From assembly GCA_020881915.1 (NCBI GenBank), contig JAJFPB010000005.1, positions 4,092,001 through 4,156,000 of the forward strand: a stretch of DNA of 64,000 nt, in the 5' to 3' direction. Shown piece by piece: positions 1-12,095 of this stretch. This DNA comes from Paramyrothecium sp. XJ0827 (Eukaryota; Ascomycota; Sordariomycetes; Hypocreales; Stachybotryaceae). The number at the start of each line of letters is the position of its first letter. Position 1 is the stretch's first letter. The position numbers were made by a program, and so were the translations under genes. The notes below the pieces were generated by a model. That model searched no databases. It was not told the DNA's origin and saw only the letters and a program-made list of their open reading frames with translations.

Positions 1-2033
1 TCAGATCAAAGGGTATCCGCTCCTGTGTCCTAGTCATGCTCTCGCTTGTGCGGCATCACGCCTTGTCTCGTCGACCTCCCATGATCCAGCCCAACTGTCG
101 GTCTGTGTCACTGTACAAAATGTGGTTCGCCGGGGAGGGCTAGCCCAGGAGATAGAGACGACGGGAAAATGGATTTCTTTCTCCCCCCTCCTTTCTTTTT
201 CCTAATGCGACGAGGATCCAGGCTGACGGGCTGGTTCACTTGCGACAACCTAGCTGATCTAATGGCTGGGTTCAGGCTCGAGCATCGACGAACGGGCCGC
301 TTTCCACGTTTCGCCTATTTGCTTCCTGACATGGCCTTGAAGCAAAGAATCGGCACAAGTATCGAGTCTTACGGTAGTTGAGGCCGCGAGTACTTGTACA
401 GAATCGCCGACTGCATGCGCCTCGGCTTGTGGCTCCACCGGTAGCTCCACTGGTAGCTCTACCGGACCGTCTCCATTTTTTGCCCATGCTGAAGGTACCG
501 ATACCCGAATCGGGTGAGAATTCCTCTTGGCCAAATGTCCTAGCCGCGACTGTTCAGGTTTCAACATTACCTTGCTGTCTTCTCCTGTGGCCCAGTCGTG
601 ATGCGAAGTATAGCCATAGCGGAACCATCTTCCATAGACAAGACGATGTTAGGGGTTATTGAAACGCCATGACAATCGGTAAGGCACCTTCAACTCGTGA
701 AACCTGACGGTAAAGGCAGCACGCTGTTGATATCAGGCGCTTGCTTCTGCGCCATCAAATACCTACGTACATTTGCAGCAGACCCTGGGATGACATTTGC
801 CAGTTCGCAGTGTCCAGATACCTGAAATGCGTCTGTGCGGAGCTCTGTTGCAGGACCTTCGGTCAGTGGACGAGAAAATCGATATCTTCGACTGCCTATT
901 CTGGACGTGTCCTGCTTGCGCTCGTCCTGATCACACCCCGGAATCTTCCCTCCTTGTCTCAGCGATACCGGTAGAAAAGGACCTAGTCAACATAAAATCA
1001 ACGGCTTTGGTTCATCATCTCAGCCGCCTGTGCCAATCATGTCTTTATCACAGGGGTTTGTGCTCCCCAGCTAAGGTAAGGTAGCTCTCTCAAGGAGGGT
1101 TCAACCTATATGCGGCGAAAATCAAAGTTGAACAGAGTATACACAAGAACCTGGCCATTCCATGCAACGTATTCCATCGGCAGCCCGAATCAGCCACACG
1201 TCTGATATGCCTCTCAAGGGGAAGTCGTCACGAAGGGATACAGGTTCGGTACGCAGCACAGGGACCTTCCAAATGCAAAGGCGCACAGGCTTGTCTCGAG
1301 ACAGCCTCGTCACTGTTGGTCACTAGAACGCCAATGTCTGTGATACTTCTGTGATACCAGCCACTGCACCATTCTTCCCTTTCACTTAAGACATGGCTAT
1401 GTTGATTACTTCTTTCGCTTGTCTCTTCCCTCTTCCAAGCTCGCCTCTTGTTTGTCATTGGCCATGTTCCGATACCCTATGCAAGAACAACGTGATCGAC
1501 GTTTTTAGGCGCCCGGACTGCACACTCCGCCCCCCTGATTCTTCGGTGTTGCTCTGCGTCTTCCTTCTGCACACATCCACGTTCCATGACCCCTTTGCGG
1601 TTAGGTAGTACAGTAAATACGTTGACAACCCTCCCGAAACAGCCGACTATGTCTAGAGGGCCTACTTGATGGTAAAACACTTGTACAAGTTTGTGAGTGT
1701 CTCTCATGGCAGATATCACTTCACAGGGGTGCAAACACATTCTTTACAACCGGACTAGAGGTACACTTCTACAACCCGGGATCATCATTGTAGCGTTACC
1801 GGCTGCTGTTGACGTCTAAGTAAAAGCAGCTATTCATACAAATTGCATTATACCACGCCCAATGGAAATAGCAACGCTTGCCAACATAAGGCTATAGAGG
1901 TCGCAACACTTCAGAAATCCAGAAACTGGCACCCCAAGCTTCCGCGTATGTACACCCCATCAAAGACGTTCCCTTTTTGATGTTTTCAAACGTATCTCAC
2001 TTCCAATCCCAACTTCTTCACATAGCGGCCGCC
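1..2033. other. Intergenic, no gene recognised
   Basis: Only short open frames (under about 100 codons) occur on either strand and none resembles a known protein or joins to a neighbour through plausible splice sites. The 3' untranslated region of the ZIP transporter must lie at the right end. A gene made of many small exons cannot be excluded. Confidence 0.5.
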
Positions 2034-3446
2034 TCAGTGATGGTGGTGGCCGAACTGCGTGAGCAACGGTAACAGCATGCCAACCACTGTAGCCAGCGTA
2101 TCGCGCATCTGGGGGCCCTTGGCCTTGCGTTGAGTGGTTGTGCTGGCCTCGGCGTAGCCATTGAGCCCAGCGCCAGAGTCGTGACTGTGCGACGAGCCGT
2201 CTTCTTGCATCGCATGCATCGCAACATAGCTGAGTTCGTCAGTATCTCTGCTCAATGTCTAGACAAGGATTTCGCAACTCACAGGAAGGTTCCTCCTGAA
2301 AATAGGAGCAGCATGCCCGTCCACCACTGGCCCTTGTCGCCGTCCGCGTTGTCACCCCCAAGCAACACGACTAACAAATACGTCGCCAAAGCGCCAACCG
2401 GCGCTGCCAGGCTGAAAACAATGAGATGGCCGCGCGCCGCGCGCTTCGATAATCCCTGCTTCAATAGGACAGAAGTGAGCCCAAAAGCTGCCGGCGCCTT
2501 GTGGAGCATGATGGCCATAAAGATGATGAGGCTGAGCTTCATATCCGACGCGGTGGAGGATGCGCCCATGGCAATGCCATCTGCGGCAGCATGAATCACC
2601 AAACCGATTGTTGTGGCTAGGCTACGCGCTCGTCGTGGTGTTGGGGCCATGGAGCCAAGGAACCCCTCGGCTTCACCATCGACGGACGAGGTATCACCAC
2701 CCAGGTTGTCCATACTCATGTGTCGGGTCTGGTTGTCTTTTTGTAGCCCCTCAGTTGCATGCCTCGGCAGCCTGTCTATCAGGAACATGAGAACGAATCC
2801 CAATACCATGGAGACGCCGATCTCAAGGGTAGGGACCTCGGTGTGGTCTGCATGCTCATTGTGGCTCTCGTTTTCGTCGTGCTGCTCCTTTTCGTGCTCG
2901 TGCTCATCCTCATGTGCATGTTCGTGCTCGTCTTCCCTCTTCATGGCTGGGGATCTGGAGGTTCGCACCGAAATGTGTTGGGGGATGGTGCGGACGAAAG
3001 CGTCGCGTGTGTCGTCTTGCGCCTCTCGAACTTTCAAAGCTGGAAGTGAGTCAAGTGCATTGGGGTATCGTAAAGGGCTTCGTTGCACGAGTGTTCGTAT
3101 CCTATGTACGTGAGCCGCCTCGGGAGCAGCTATAGATGCTTCGACACCTTCTGGTATGATGACTATCATGGCAGTGCCCACGAGGACGCCAACGCCGACG
3201 CTCGAGAGAAGTCGCAGTTGCGATTGGGACAGAGACATAGACAGCGGCACGGCTCCGGCTAGGAAGGACCTGTATAATTGTCAGGTGGGGGGGTGATTTC
3301 ATGGAGCTTGCTCAGGTTTCACGCACACCAGAGCCATTGCCGCCTAGAAACCTCTTGTTAGCCATGACGAACTTGACGTGACGATAGCTGGAGTAAGCTT
3401 GGGAAAGGCTTACGCATAGGCCGAGCAACAAAAGAATTCCACCCAT
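2034..3446 (-). CDS. ATX2: ZIP-family metal transporter, ATX2/ZIP9 type
   Basis: Likely moves zinc or manganese across a Golgi or other internal membrane, as known for yeast Atx2 and animal ZIP9. The model has four exons: 3414-3446, 3327-3343, 2283-3269 and 2034-2229, giving 410 residues. Exon 1 encodes MGGILLLLGLC, exon 2 is only 17 nt, and together they rebuild the first membrane segment followed by SFLAGAVPLSMSLSQSQ, characteristic of ATX2-like proteins. A long cytosolic loop at about residues 132-159 is almost entirely His, Glu and Asp, as expected of a metal-binding ZIP loop. The paired metal-site helices follow, with IHAAADGIAMG (about residue 240) and LHKAPAAFG (about 270). After the last intron the sequence resumes as LYVAMHAMQED and the protein ends in four His. 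It faces the NFKBIL1-like gene across a 0.9-kb divergent spacer. The substrate cannot be decided from sequence. Confidence 0.9.
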
Positions 3447-4348
3447 GACGAACACGGCAATACGAGAAACGGCAGGTTGCTTGATGCTAGTCTATGGATC
3501 GCTCATTGCAATCATGCGCGACAAATTGATTGACTGCGGCGGCAACCGTTTGTCTGTTCGTCTGCTGGAGCTACCCTTATCTGTCTTCAGGAGGGAGAAA
3601 GGACGAGGCCGTGATGCGATACGTCTCACTTCCCTATGGGGAGGAAGTGGATTAGATTCGACTGGATTGGCCAGGGCCAGGGTCCTGATGGCTCCACAGC
3701 CAATGCGTGGCCCTGGAACCACATCTTTTCAGGGCACCTCCAGCGCCACCAATTCTGTCTCTGCAGTGACCGCCCCCACTGTTTGAGCTAATAGCCCGTC
3801 AGCTTACCTTACCTGGTGCCTGGTGAGCCTTGGATATGGGACCTGTTCTGGGTACCTCTGCGGCCTGAAATCACAAAAGGCGAGGTAGTGGCTCGGCAGT
3901 CCATAATGGTTCTCATCAAGCGTGCACGATTGCTGTTTGTTGTTTGCGTCTGTAGTGGAGGCCTGCCGACGCCGGCAATCTATTCCAATGTCAATCATTA
4001 CGTACAATCTACGACTTCTTTCCGAAAAAGAAATCGTCGTTACGAGCGAGGTAGGACTCCTGCAGGCCAAGGTACCCTCAGTACCTTACCCAGCAACTTA
4101 CCTTCAATTGATGTACCTACAGCAAGGTACGGTAGTAAGGTGTAGTAGGTACCTGCTAGCCTACCGTAACGCTTCGAGTAAAGCGTTGTTGCCCCACCAC
4201 ACGGAAGCCACTGGCCTTCTAGATCTTTTATCAACCTCCTACGTCAGCAGAGTGGGCATTTCATGGTGATGCATCCAATCTTTAACACGCGCCAACCAAG
4301 AAAGCGTTGCTTTAAATACTCTCACTCCGTGGATGCGGGACTTTGACC
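3447..4348. promoter_or_regulatory. Divergent promoter region, ATX2 and NFKBIL1-like genes
   Basis: This 0.9-kb spacer lies between two outward-reading starts, so it should contain both promoters and 5' leaders. The stretch at about 4060-4175 is dense in short AAGGTACC/GGTAAGG-type words in both orientations, a repeat style that recurs in other spacers of the window. No specific factor site is assigned. Confidence 0.5.
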
Positions 4349-5350
4349 ATGACCGAGGAGGTCGAGTCCTCAAGAAGACGACACATCTTATCATCAATCA
4401 ATCCTGACGAACCCAGGAAACGTGCTCGCCAGGCTTCCGTGGATGAGCCATCACCCTCGCCCAAACCGAGCCCATCCCCAGACGCTCCTCTCGAAAATGG
4501 GGCCGACCCTGATACCACTCGATCACGGCGGACACGATTGAAGCTCAAGGAGCACAGACCCCGGCATGGCTCACGCGAGAGAGACGGCCATGACGCGCCC
4601 TCCCACCGGTCGCACAGGCGACACCGCCGCCACCGGAGGCGGCACCGCTCACCAACACCTCCAAACCCTTACGAGCCGGCGCCGCTCGACCCAGAGGCTG
4701 CGTTTCGGGAGTCTCTGTTTGATGCCATGGCGGACGACGAGGGCGCCGCCTTCTGGGAAGGAGTGTACGGGCAGCCCATCCACGGCTACACGGCCGACAA
4801 GGTCGGCCCAACGGGCGAGCTGGAACGAATGACGGATGAGGAGTACGCCGCTCACGTGCGGCAGAAGATGTGGGAGAAGACACACGCTGGGCTGCTTGAG
4901 GAGAGAGCACGGCGCGAAGAGGAAAGGAAGCGCAAAGACAAGGAGAAGCGCCACAGCCGCAAGCTGCAGGACGAGATGGAGCACAGCCTCCGGCGGGGCG
5001 AGGAGCGTCGCCTCAAGAAGCGGTGGGAGCAGTCTTGGTCCGTGTACGCCAACGGCTGGGCACGCTGGGACGGCGCGCCGGAGACGCTACCGTGGCCCGT
5101 CGACGGCGGCCGGCGCGGGGACATTGCCGAGAAGAATGTCCGGGACTTTTTCGTTCACGGTCTCGGGCTGGAGGAGATTGGGGAGACGTCATTCGTCGCG
5201 AAGCTGAAGGACGAGCGCGTACGCTGGCACCCGGACAAGATCCAGCAGAGGCTCGGGGGGCGTGTAGACAGCGACGTGATGAAGGACGTGACGGCGGTGT
5301 TTCAGATCATCGATAGACTGTGGTCGGAGACACGTTCTAAGAAGACATAA
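4349..5350 (+). CDS. NF-kappa-B inhibitor-like protein 1 (NFKBIL1/IkBL) homologue
   Basis: Single exon, 333 residues, starting at the first ATG (MTEEVESS). The N-terminal third is disordered and rich in Ser, Pro and basic residues, with a run of Arg-His-Arg repeats (about residues 75-105) resembling SR-type or nuclear proteins. The middle is a highly charged helix rich in Glu, Arg and Lys, probably coiled coil. The C-terminus carries RVRWHPDKIQQRLGG followed by TAVFQIIDRLW, the conserved end of the NFKBIL1 family, in which the HPD triplet recalls a J-domain. Animal NFKBIL1 is a nuclear protein implicated in mRNA processing and NF-kappa-B signalling; fungi lack NF-kappa-B, so a role in RNA processing is more likely here (inference). 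It converges on the secreted-protein gene, 467 bp away. Confidence 0.8.
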   Translation: MTEEVESSRRRHILSSINPDEPRKRARQASVDEPSPSPKPSPSPDAPLENGADPDTTRSRRTRLKLKEHRPRHGSRERDGHDAPSHRSHRRHRRHRRRHRSPTPPNPYEPAPLDPEAAFRESLFDAMADDEGAAFWEGVYGQPIHGYTADKVGPTGELERMTDEEYAAHVRQKMWEKTHAGLLEERARREEERKRKDKEKRHSRKLQDEMEHSLRRGEERRLKKRWEQSWSVYANGWARWDGAPETLPWPVDGGRRGDIAEKNVRDFFVHGLGLEEIGETSFVAKLKDERVRWHPDKIQQRLGGRVDSDVMKDVTAVFQIIDRLWSETRSKKT

Positions 5351-5817
5351 CATTAGGGGAAAACAAGGAGTACGGATTGCGGGTTAGGCATAGATACCCC
5401 ATGATTTTATTTTATTTTGTTTTGTTTTGGCACGAACTTTAGACATATTATGCAAGAGGTCGCTTTGCACCTGTAATCACGTCACATGCGGAAACGCGTT
5501 CATAAGTAAGTTGAAAAAGTGACATATATTCATTTGCTAGAATCCTTGGACGCCGTCGCCGTGTACCTGCTGCTCTTGTAGCAGCAGGGTCATTGTGTCT
5601 CCATAGTGTGAGGGGGTATATGTGTTCCCAAGCTCTTGGAGGGATGCATGTAGAAAACAAACGTAAAATGCAAAATACAGCCGATGGAGTGGCGGAGGCT
5701 GCGAGCCTCCATGAGAGCCGCTCCTTTATATCTCCTCCATGCACCTCATCCCGAGCCCCAGTCTATAATGCAGGTTGATATGAAAGTGCCCCGATTATCT
5801 TCCATTATTTTCTGTCT
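5351..5817. other. Convergent 3' spacer
   Basis: Lies between the 3' ends of two converging genes and should contain both terminators and poly(A) sites. A/T-rich runs (TTTTATTTTATTTTG at about 5405) are consistent with 3' untranslated sequence. No gene is seen. Confidence 0.5.
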
Positions 5818-6424
5818 TTAAAAGTTGGCCACCAGGATGGCAGCACCACCGAAGAGGGCACCCATGGCAACGGCAGCAGTGGGCATGGCGCCGGCATTAT
5901 CAGGGTCGGCAGCCTGGGTGGCGCTGGCGATGGCGGCGGTGATGGAGTCCCTCTCGCTGTTGAGCTCGTCGATGGCGCTGCTGATGCTTGCGCGAGCCTC
6001 GGGGGCGGCCGTCTCCAAAACTTGGCTGAGGCTGCTGGCGCGGGCGCCGGCCTCGCTGGTCACGCTGGCGATGAACTCGGAGGCGCCGCCGGCCTCGGCT
6101 GTGATGCGGGAGAGCCAGCTGGCGGCATCACCGGTGGCATCGCCCAGGAGGCTGGAGATGTCGGCGCCCCATTCATTGGCCTTGGACTGGATGGCGTCGC
6201 CGGCGCCCTGGGCACCGGTCTCGGCGGCGTCCGCGATGCCGTCGATGAAGGTGGAGGCGTCGTTGATGCCCTCCTTGACCTTGTCCTCGAGTTCCTGAAG
6301 CTGAGGAGCAGCCTGGATGAATAATGTTAGCATGCCAGCGAGAGACCGGAGGTGTTGCCAAAGGGGGAGAACATACCTGAGCCAGGGCGGCGACGGAGAG
6401 GATGGTGATCAGGGTGAACTTCAT
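5818..6424 (-). CDS. Small secreted Ala/Ser-rich protein, probably GPI-anchored
   Basis: Two exons (6377-6424 and 5818-6312) separated by a 64-nt intron give 180 residues. The 16 codons of exon 1 encode MKFTLITILSVAALAQ, a clear signal peptide. The mature part is acidic, Ala/Ser/Gly-rich and predicted helical, with evenly spaced small and hydrophobic residues suggesting amphipathic helices or a coiled coil. It has no Cys and no known enzyme motif. The last 20-odd residues, ending in AVAMGALFGGAAILVANF, are hydrophobic after a small-residue stretch (DNAGAMP), which is the layout of a GPI-attachment signal. It is likely a cell-wall or surface protein. I do not recognise a named family. The frame is strongly GC-biased in codon choice, supporting real coding. 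Confidence 0.8.
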
Positions 6425-9041
6425 GTTTGCTAGTGGTTTGAAGTGGAGTACGGTAGTGTAGGAATAGGCAAGTAGATAGGCTTGAGTCTAAGAGGAGTGA
6501 GGATGGTTGTGATGTTTGAGAAAGAGCAGTAGCATAGGTGATTCAGATGGGGATGAGGGTCACGCTTTATAAGTCAAATCGAAAGTAACATTGGCAGTGA
6601 CGAAGACCCATCCGTTCGACGGCCCACAAGCAAACGATCAGCTTCCAGGCATCTGCCCGGTCCCTGCCCCCTCCAGGGATCAGACATTGCTGCTGATCGT
6701 CTCAGCTCTACCTTGCCCTCTTACAGTGTGCCAATGCCCCCCGACTCCCAAAACAGCCACACGAAGCCCGGGAGGCGCGGCGGGAGAAAAGGGCGAAGGG
6801 GGCTGCGCATCACTTGGCACGCAGCCTAGCCCAGGACTAGCGTGCACGGGGCAAATTGGACAACGCAATGCCGTTCCTGGTGTGTTTCCGAACGACAAGC
6901 TCACCAAGCTCACGGACAAACCTCACAAGGAAATAAAATAGGGGCCCTTGTTTTGGAGCTGCATGTTTAGGCGGGATTGGCGGCGGGGCGCCGGCCCATG
7001 GGTGGCTTGATGTAATTTGGGAATTCCTTGTAGCGGGGTACGTGCCGCTGACGGCCAGTTGCTATGGCGGGTGCAGGTAGACAGGCCAGCCCCAGGTACG
7101 GGGATTGCCCGATTTGCCCATTTTCTTTTTTTGGAGTGTCGCCTCGCCCTGTGGCTGGGCTGCATCGCCTCCGCATTCTGACCTGCACAATGGGAATAGA
7201 AAGCCGATGCTTACATCTTAGCTTATTCCACAGGGCTCCGTACAGTGATTCACAGAGTGGTACAAAGTACTAAAGTAGTGAAAGTACTGTAGCTTCTGCT
7301 GGGGCTCGACGAATAGGGCACAGCACTCCGCACCGTCACCCGACTTCCTCGCTTGGCTGAGTGGAAAAGGTTGACGTCGTCCTCAATGCTGAGCCACACT
7401 CCACACTTGTGCCATGTGGTCGGAGCCACGCAAACATGGGCCATTCTCTTCAGATTCAGACGTAGCCCACTGCGTCAGGATGGGCCGAGTGCGATCGACG
7501 GGCTGGTTTGAGAAGCTGGTGGAAAGGGGAAACTCGAGCGAATCGTCCAAGCCCTACAGTCCAGAGTTCGTTACCCGGTACGGCATCTCTTTCGCATGCA
7601 CGCACCGACCCGGCATTTTCCCCCTCTGCGCACTGGCGTGTTTCACAGTCCTCCGGTCCTGTCCTGCAACTCCCGCCCCATGCTCTCGGCTTCGGTTTAT
7701 TTCCAACGTGCCAGAGCTCGCATCCTTGGTGCAGGGGTCGGCGATCGCCTGCTCCAATGAGCATGTCCCCAGCGCACCCCATGGCGGATTAGCTGATTCT
7801 TGCTGGAGAAATTGCGATGCGCCGGCTCCTGGGCTTTTCGAGATGATGTAAGATTGGTGCTTGTCGTTGATGTCGTTGATACAAACCATCGTGCCATAGA
7901 CCATCACCTCAAGCCTCCAGCGGAGATCCGTCAGCAGGCTAGCCTCGGACTTCGACAGCCAAGGTAAAGTAGACATGAAGATGGGATTCTGGGCCCGGGT
8001 GAAGGAGCTGATTCTTACCTTGCTACCATTTGTCCTGACAAGATGACTATCTAAAGGTAGACCACACAAACAGCAACAGCCGAACAGCATGGAAATTATG
8101 CCAATCGAATGGAGTCTTCGCATCGACTCCCAGCTTCGTTCTTGATGCTCTACAAAAGCCGACCTGCTTTCGAATGTCCGCACTGTGCGCTCGACATTTC
8201 TGTTACCTCACAGCTGAAATGCTGCCTAAATGTCCATGTTCGCCAAGCTCTTCACCATCTGCCACCGAGTCGATCACCAGCAGCAACATCCTAATGCTTT
8301 CACTTTCACCAACTGAATGAGCCTAACTTTGGCCCAAGACAGGCAAATCCGATCAGCCACGAGTACCGAAAACGTCCCTCTTCTGGCTCTCGGCCCAGTC
8401 GCAAGCCCTACGGCACCCATTTCGTGCTCCCCATGATCTGCATCGGCAGCAGCGAAGCCCGTCGCCGTCCACGTAAGCCCAGCACCAAGCCGCAATTTGT
8501 CTTGTTGCGGCAATACCAGGCGCTGTGACGAGCCGATGGGCACTGCGGAACCCATCCTGGGCGGCTTTCTGTCCGTGGTCGTCAAGTCATTCAATCGTGA
8601 TTTGATGCGTCATGATTTCGATCCCCAGATGGCAGCTTGGCGCGCCCACATGGGATGAGGCAAACTTATTCTTCACCTGTGTTCCTTGTAAGAGAAACTC
8701 CTCCGACCTTTCATAACACGAACCACAACGGCCATTAATCGGGCGTCTCATGTTCATGACTTCGCGTGCATGGGGCTCCACAAAGCTAGACAATCATGCG
8801 TGCATGATTCCTAGTCAGTGCTATAACAGACTTGGAAGCCTTGTACTTCCATTTACTCAATTTGCAAGTCGCGCGTGAATCGTCGTAATCTGTTTGTCAT
8901 AAACAACATGCTATCCATACGGCCACCTGCGTCATGCTACAGAAAATGCCCCAAATCTACTATACGTACACGGGCCGCGAGGCGCATACTTCTCTGCATG
9001 TGCCGTTCTGATTGCTGGCCGTCGTTACACCTCCCGATAGG
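6425..9041. other. Intergenic, no gene recognised (2.6 kb)
   Basis: Contains the promoter of the small secreted protein (right of 6424) and the 3' flank of SIN1. Open frames up to 209 codons occur (for example 7554-8183 minus) but use non-ATG starts or look random in composition, and none matches a known family. No tRNA-like B box was found. Confidence 0.45.
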
Positions 9042-11699
9042 TTACACATCCCGATAGGGTGAAATGCCCTTCTTCAACTGCTCAACGATCTCGGTTGCCT
9101 CGTCAGCTCCGCGAGCCTCGAAATCATATCGTTTGCTTTCCGTATCCTTGTAGACAACGAGCTATAGTCGAAAAGCGTATTAGCGATTGACATGGTGAGG
9201 GGCGGCCCAGAAAGGGCACACAATTTGGAATAGGATTGAAGTAAGACTTTGGTGGCATATCTGCCGCACTTGACGTACCTTGACGTTTGTCGGATGCTTC
9301 CGTGGCACCTTGCAGCCAATTACATTGCTAAAGTGCACCGTCGTCGTCTTGCCTCCCCCATCGTGTACAGCTTTACCCCCGGAAGCCGGCACAATGTGGA
9401 TGTACTCGCCATCGATCACGAGAATGCGCTCGCTCATGCCTACGATCCGCATGGGCTGCTTGCGCCATACCGTGTACTTCTTGTAACTGCCGCCCGCCAG
9501 CTCGTCCTGCTTCCCTGCCTCTCGTGCCAGTGGGTGCGGGCCAGCGATATGCGCCTTCCTGACCTTCTTCTGGCCCAAGCCGTCAGCCAAGGGTAGGGTC
9601 TTGGCGGATGGGCTGATGGGTGAACCCGTCATGGTGAGCGGGCCATCTGTGGCAAAACGCCGCCTATACAGCTCCAGGTCTGATACATTGCCAATTGATG
9701 ATACCGGTCGATCAATCATCACCACCGCGCCCGAACCTGGGAGCTTCAGGACGTGGTTGGCCTTGTCCAGCTGCCTCTTTCGGCAAACTAGGTCCAACAC
9801 TTCTGCGAGGTACGTGTCGGTCGTCACATCTACCGTCACCATCTGCCCCGGCGCAGCATCTAGCGACATGATGTGAATTCGTAAGAGCTTCTGCTGGCCG
9901 CGCGTCGTGTTGGGCACCGCCACTGGTGCCTGTGGCGCATCAGCCAGAGGCGCATTGGATCTGTAGGTTGTTGTCACAATTGGGTTGAGTCTTGGCCTGT
10001 GGGGAACTGGTGCCGTGTTGACGTTGTTTATCGTAGGCGCACTGGTTGTCTTCGGTATGATAGCTTCAGCACGTCCCTCGTCCGCGGTGCTGTTCTGCCC
10101 AGATGTCGATGGAACCTCAGCTTCCTCGTCATCCTCAGGCGTCAACTCCTTATTCTCCTCGTATTCCTCTTCCGATGCGGGAACTAAAGCGAACTCATCG
10201 TAGGCTGTCGAGTTCGAGCGCATGCGACCTCCTCCTCTCATATTTGCATTGTTGACCGTCGTGAAGGACGTCAAGGGTTTTGTTCTTTCAAACGCAGGAA
10301 AGTCGTCATCCACTTCGCCCCCTTCCTCAACCATTCTTAGCGTCCACCAGTTGATGTTCAGCTTGCTGGGCGGCAGCGGCGGTTCCCTCTTCTCTTCCAT
10401 GTATCTATACAAGCTCAGACCGATCAGGTCGGCTACGATGACAGCCCTCTCTCCTTGTCCTTCCTGGACCCTGGGCCGAATGAGAACCTCGTAGGGCTTG
10501 CTCGGCGTCTTGGAAGAGGCAGCGTAAATACGAACACCGATTGAACCCCGGGTGCCTTGGCCGCTATAGTGGGCGTATTTCTGGAAGGGGACGGATGGCT
10601 TGTGCTCCTTGGCCTTGAGCGCGGCAGATAGCAAGCTTGTGGGTTGAATGATGCTCAGAGGCCGGATCGTGCTCATGGGCCGAGGAGGAGGCAAGGCTTC
10701 CAAAGCCATCAATTTTGATGGTGCTTGCGACCTGCGTATTGTAGATTGCCGGGTAAAGTTCTTTGGCGGTGTGCCGACAACTTGCTGGGTTGGCGATGCG
10801 TTGATCGGATTTTCCACGCCGTCGAGAATCGATGCCGAATCAATGCTTTCCACATAGTCCCCTGACATATCTGAGCCTTCGTCGGAGTCCTCTTCTTCTT
10901 CTGGGAGTACGTTCGTGCCAGCTCTCTTCAACCCAGGGATAGGTTCTTCCTGTATCTTGTCCTGCATCCTCACGGCCCGGGCTGCGGCGCGGGCAGCTTC
11001 TCGATGTTTCTGGAAGACAGGCACGTCGAGTTCATTTTCGGAAGAGACCTCGCTGCTGGTGACCGTGTCTCGCCGACCCCTTTCTTTGACAATCTCGAGA
11101 GCCGGCTGGGAGCCTCGTCGCGGCGGTCGGGGTGATGTTGTGCCTAGTGATTGTTTCTGATTCGAAGATCGCGTTGGTGACGAGCCAGCCCTGTGTCTAA
11201 CAGGCATCTTGGCAAATTTTATCTGCTGCGCTGCTCGCTGGTCCGACTCTTCTTCGCTTTCGTCGCTAAGGTCGCTGCTGTCGTCCTCCTCCATCTGTTC
11301 TCGGCGCCTGCGCCGCTTCGTGGCCATGCCAGGGCCGACAGTGTCTGCACCTCCACCCGTGAGCATCCCTCCATCTTCCTCGCCATCCTCCAATGTCAAG
11401 CCAGCCTGTCGCGGGGCTTGAAAGTATTCCGAGGCAACGGCGGTAGGTATCGGCGGTGAGTGTGTGCGCTTGATGTGCGAAGGGTTGGGACGCCAGCCCG
11501 CGGCCTTGAAGGCGGCCGAGTTTAGGAAACCTTCATCGACCGTCAGGAGGCGCTCGCCCACGCCATCGGCAATCTCATTGAGATAACTTGTCCTTAGCTG
11601 ATACGAAACAAGGCTTGTCCGAGGTTAGCATGCTCCAGTGGACAATGTTGGGAGTTGGGGGGGGGAGTGGACTCACTCTTCCAGCTGAATGAGGGACAT
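9042..11699 (-). CDS. AVO1: SIN1/AVO1, TORC2 subunit
   Basis: Target of rapamycin complex 2 adaptor that presents substrates such as AGC kinases (Ypk/Akt class) to the kinase and helps place the complex at the plasma membrane. Three exons, 11677-11699, 9279-11613 and 9042-9161, give 825 residues. Exon 1 joined to exon 2 yields MSLIQLEDLVSYQLRTSYLN, the conserved SIN1 N-terminus. Next come acidic and basic disordered stretches (about 80-270), the CRIM domain (about 335-490, with KPYEVLIRPRVQEGQG and LNINWWTLRMVEEGGEVDDDF), a Ras-binding-like ubiquitin fold (about 580-662), and a C-terminal PH domain (about 715-825, starting YKKYTVWRKQPM). The last exon completes the PH fold (LVVYKDTESKRYDFEARGAD). 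Length fits the fungal family. It is divergent with the PRCC-like gene. Confidence 0.95.
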
Positions 11700-12095
11700 A
11701 TTGTTGAGGCTCGATGGATATCGTGATCCATCCAAGCGATAGCTAAGACCTCACAAGAAGCATTGCGCCTCTACCGTCGGCCAACGTCTACAAAGCAAGA
11801 TGCAGCATGGAGTTGGAGATCGGGGTTGCGGCGCGCAATGGGGTCCTGATAGTGCCAAACAGCGTGGGGAAGCCGACACTGTGCTCTTATCTGAGCCGAG
11901 TACCAACAACTCGCGTACCCGCCACAAAAGCACATGCTTTTGAGTAGACAGTACTTTCTGCTGAGCTGAACCCCACAGCATCCCAGTTGCTTGATCCACA
12001 ATGGCCTAATCTCTAACGACAACATGTTGATGTTGCGCAGCGTGACATCAACCTGAACTACTTTTCTAACGACTTCATCGTGGAACACCAGCGCG
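11700..12095. promoter_or_regulatory. Divergent promoter, SIN1 and PRCC-like genes
   Basis: A 396-bp spacer between two outward-reading starts must hold both promoters and leaders. No specific binding site stands out. The short open frames in it lack any family resemblance. Confidence 0.5.

Noticed and set aside
2130..3135. Several frames antisense to the ZIP transporter
   Set aside because: Mirror images of the coding strand with no homology; the His-rich loop creates Val/Leu/Cys-rich antisense translations that resemble membrane segments.
7554..8183. 209-codon frame on the minus strand
   Set aside because: Composition is random-looking, no domain, no splice partners; probably a chance frame.
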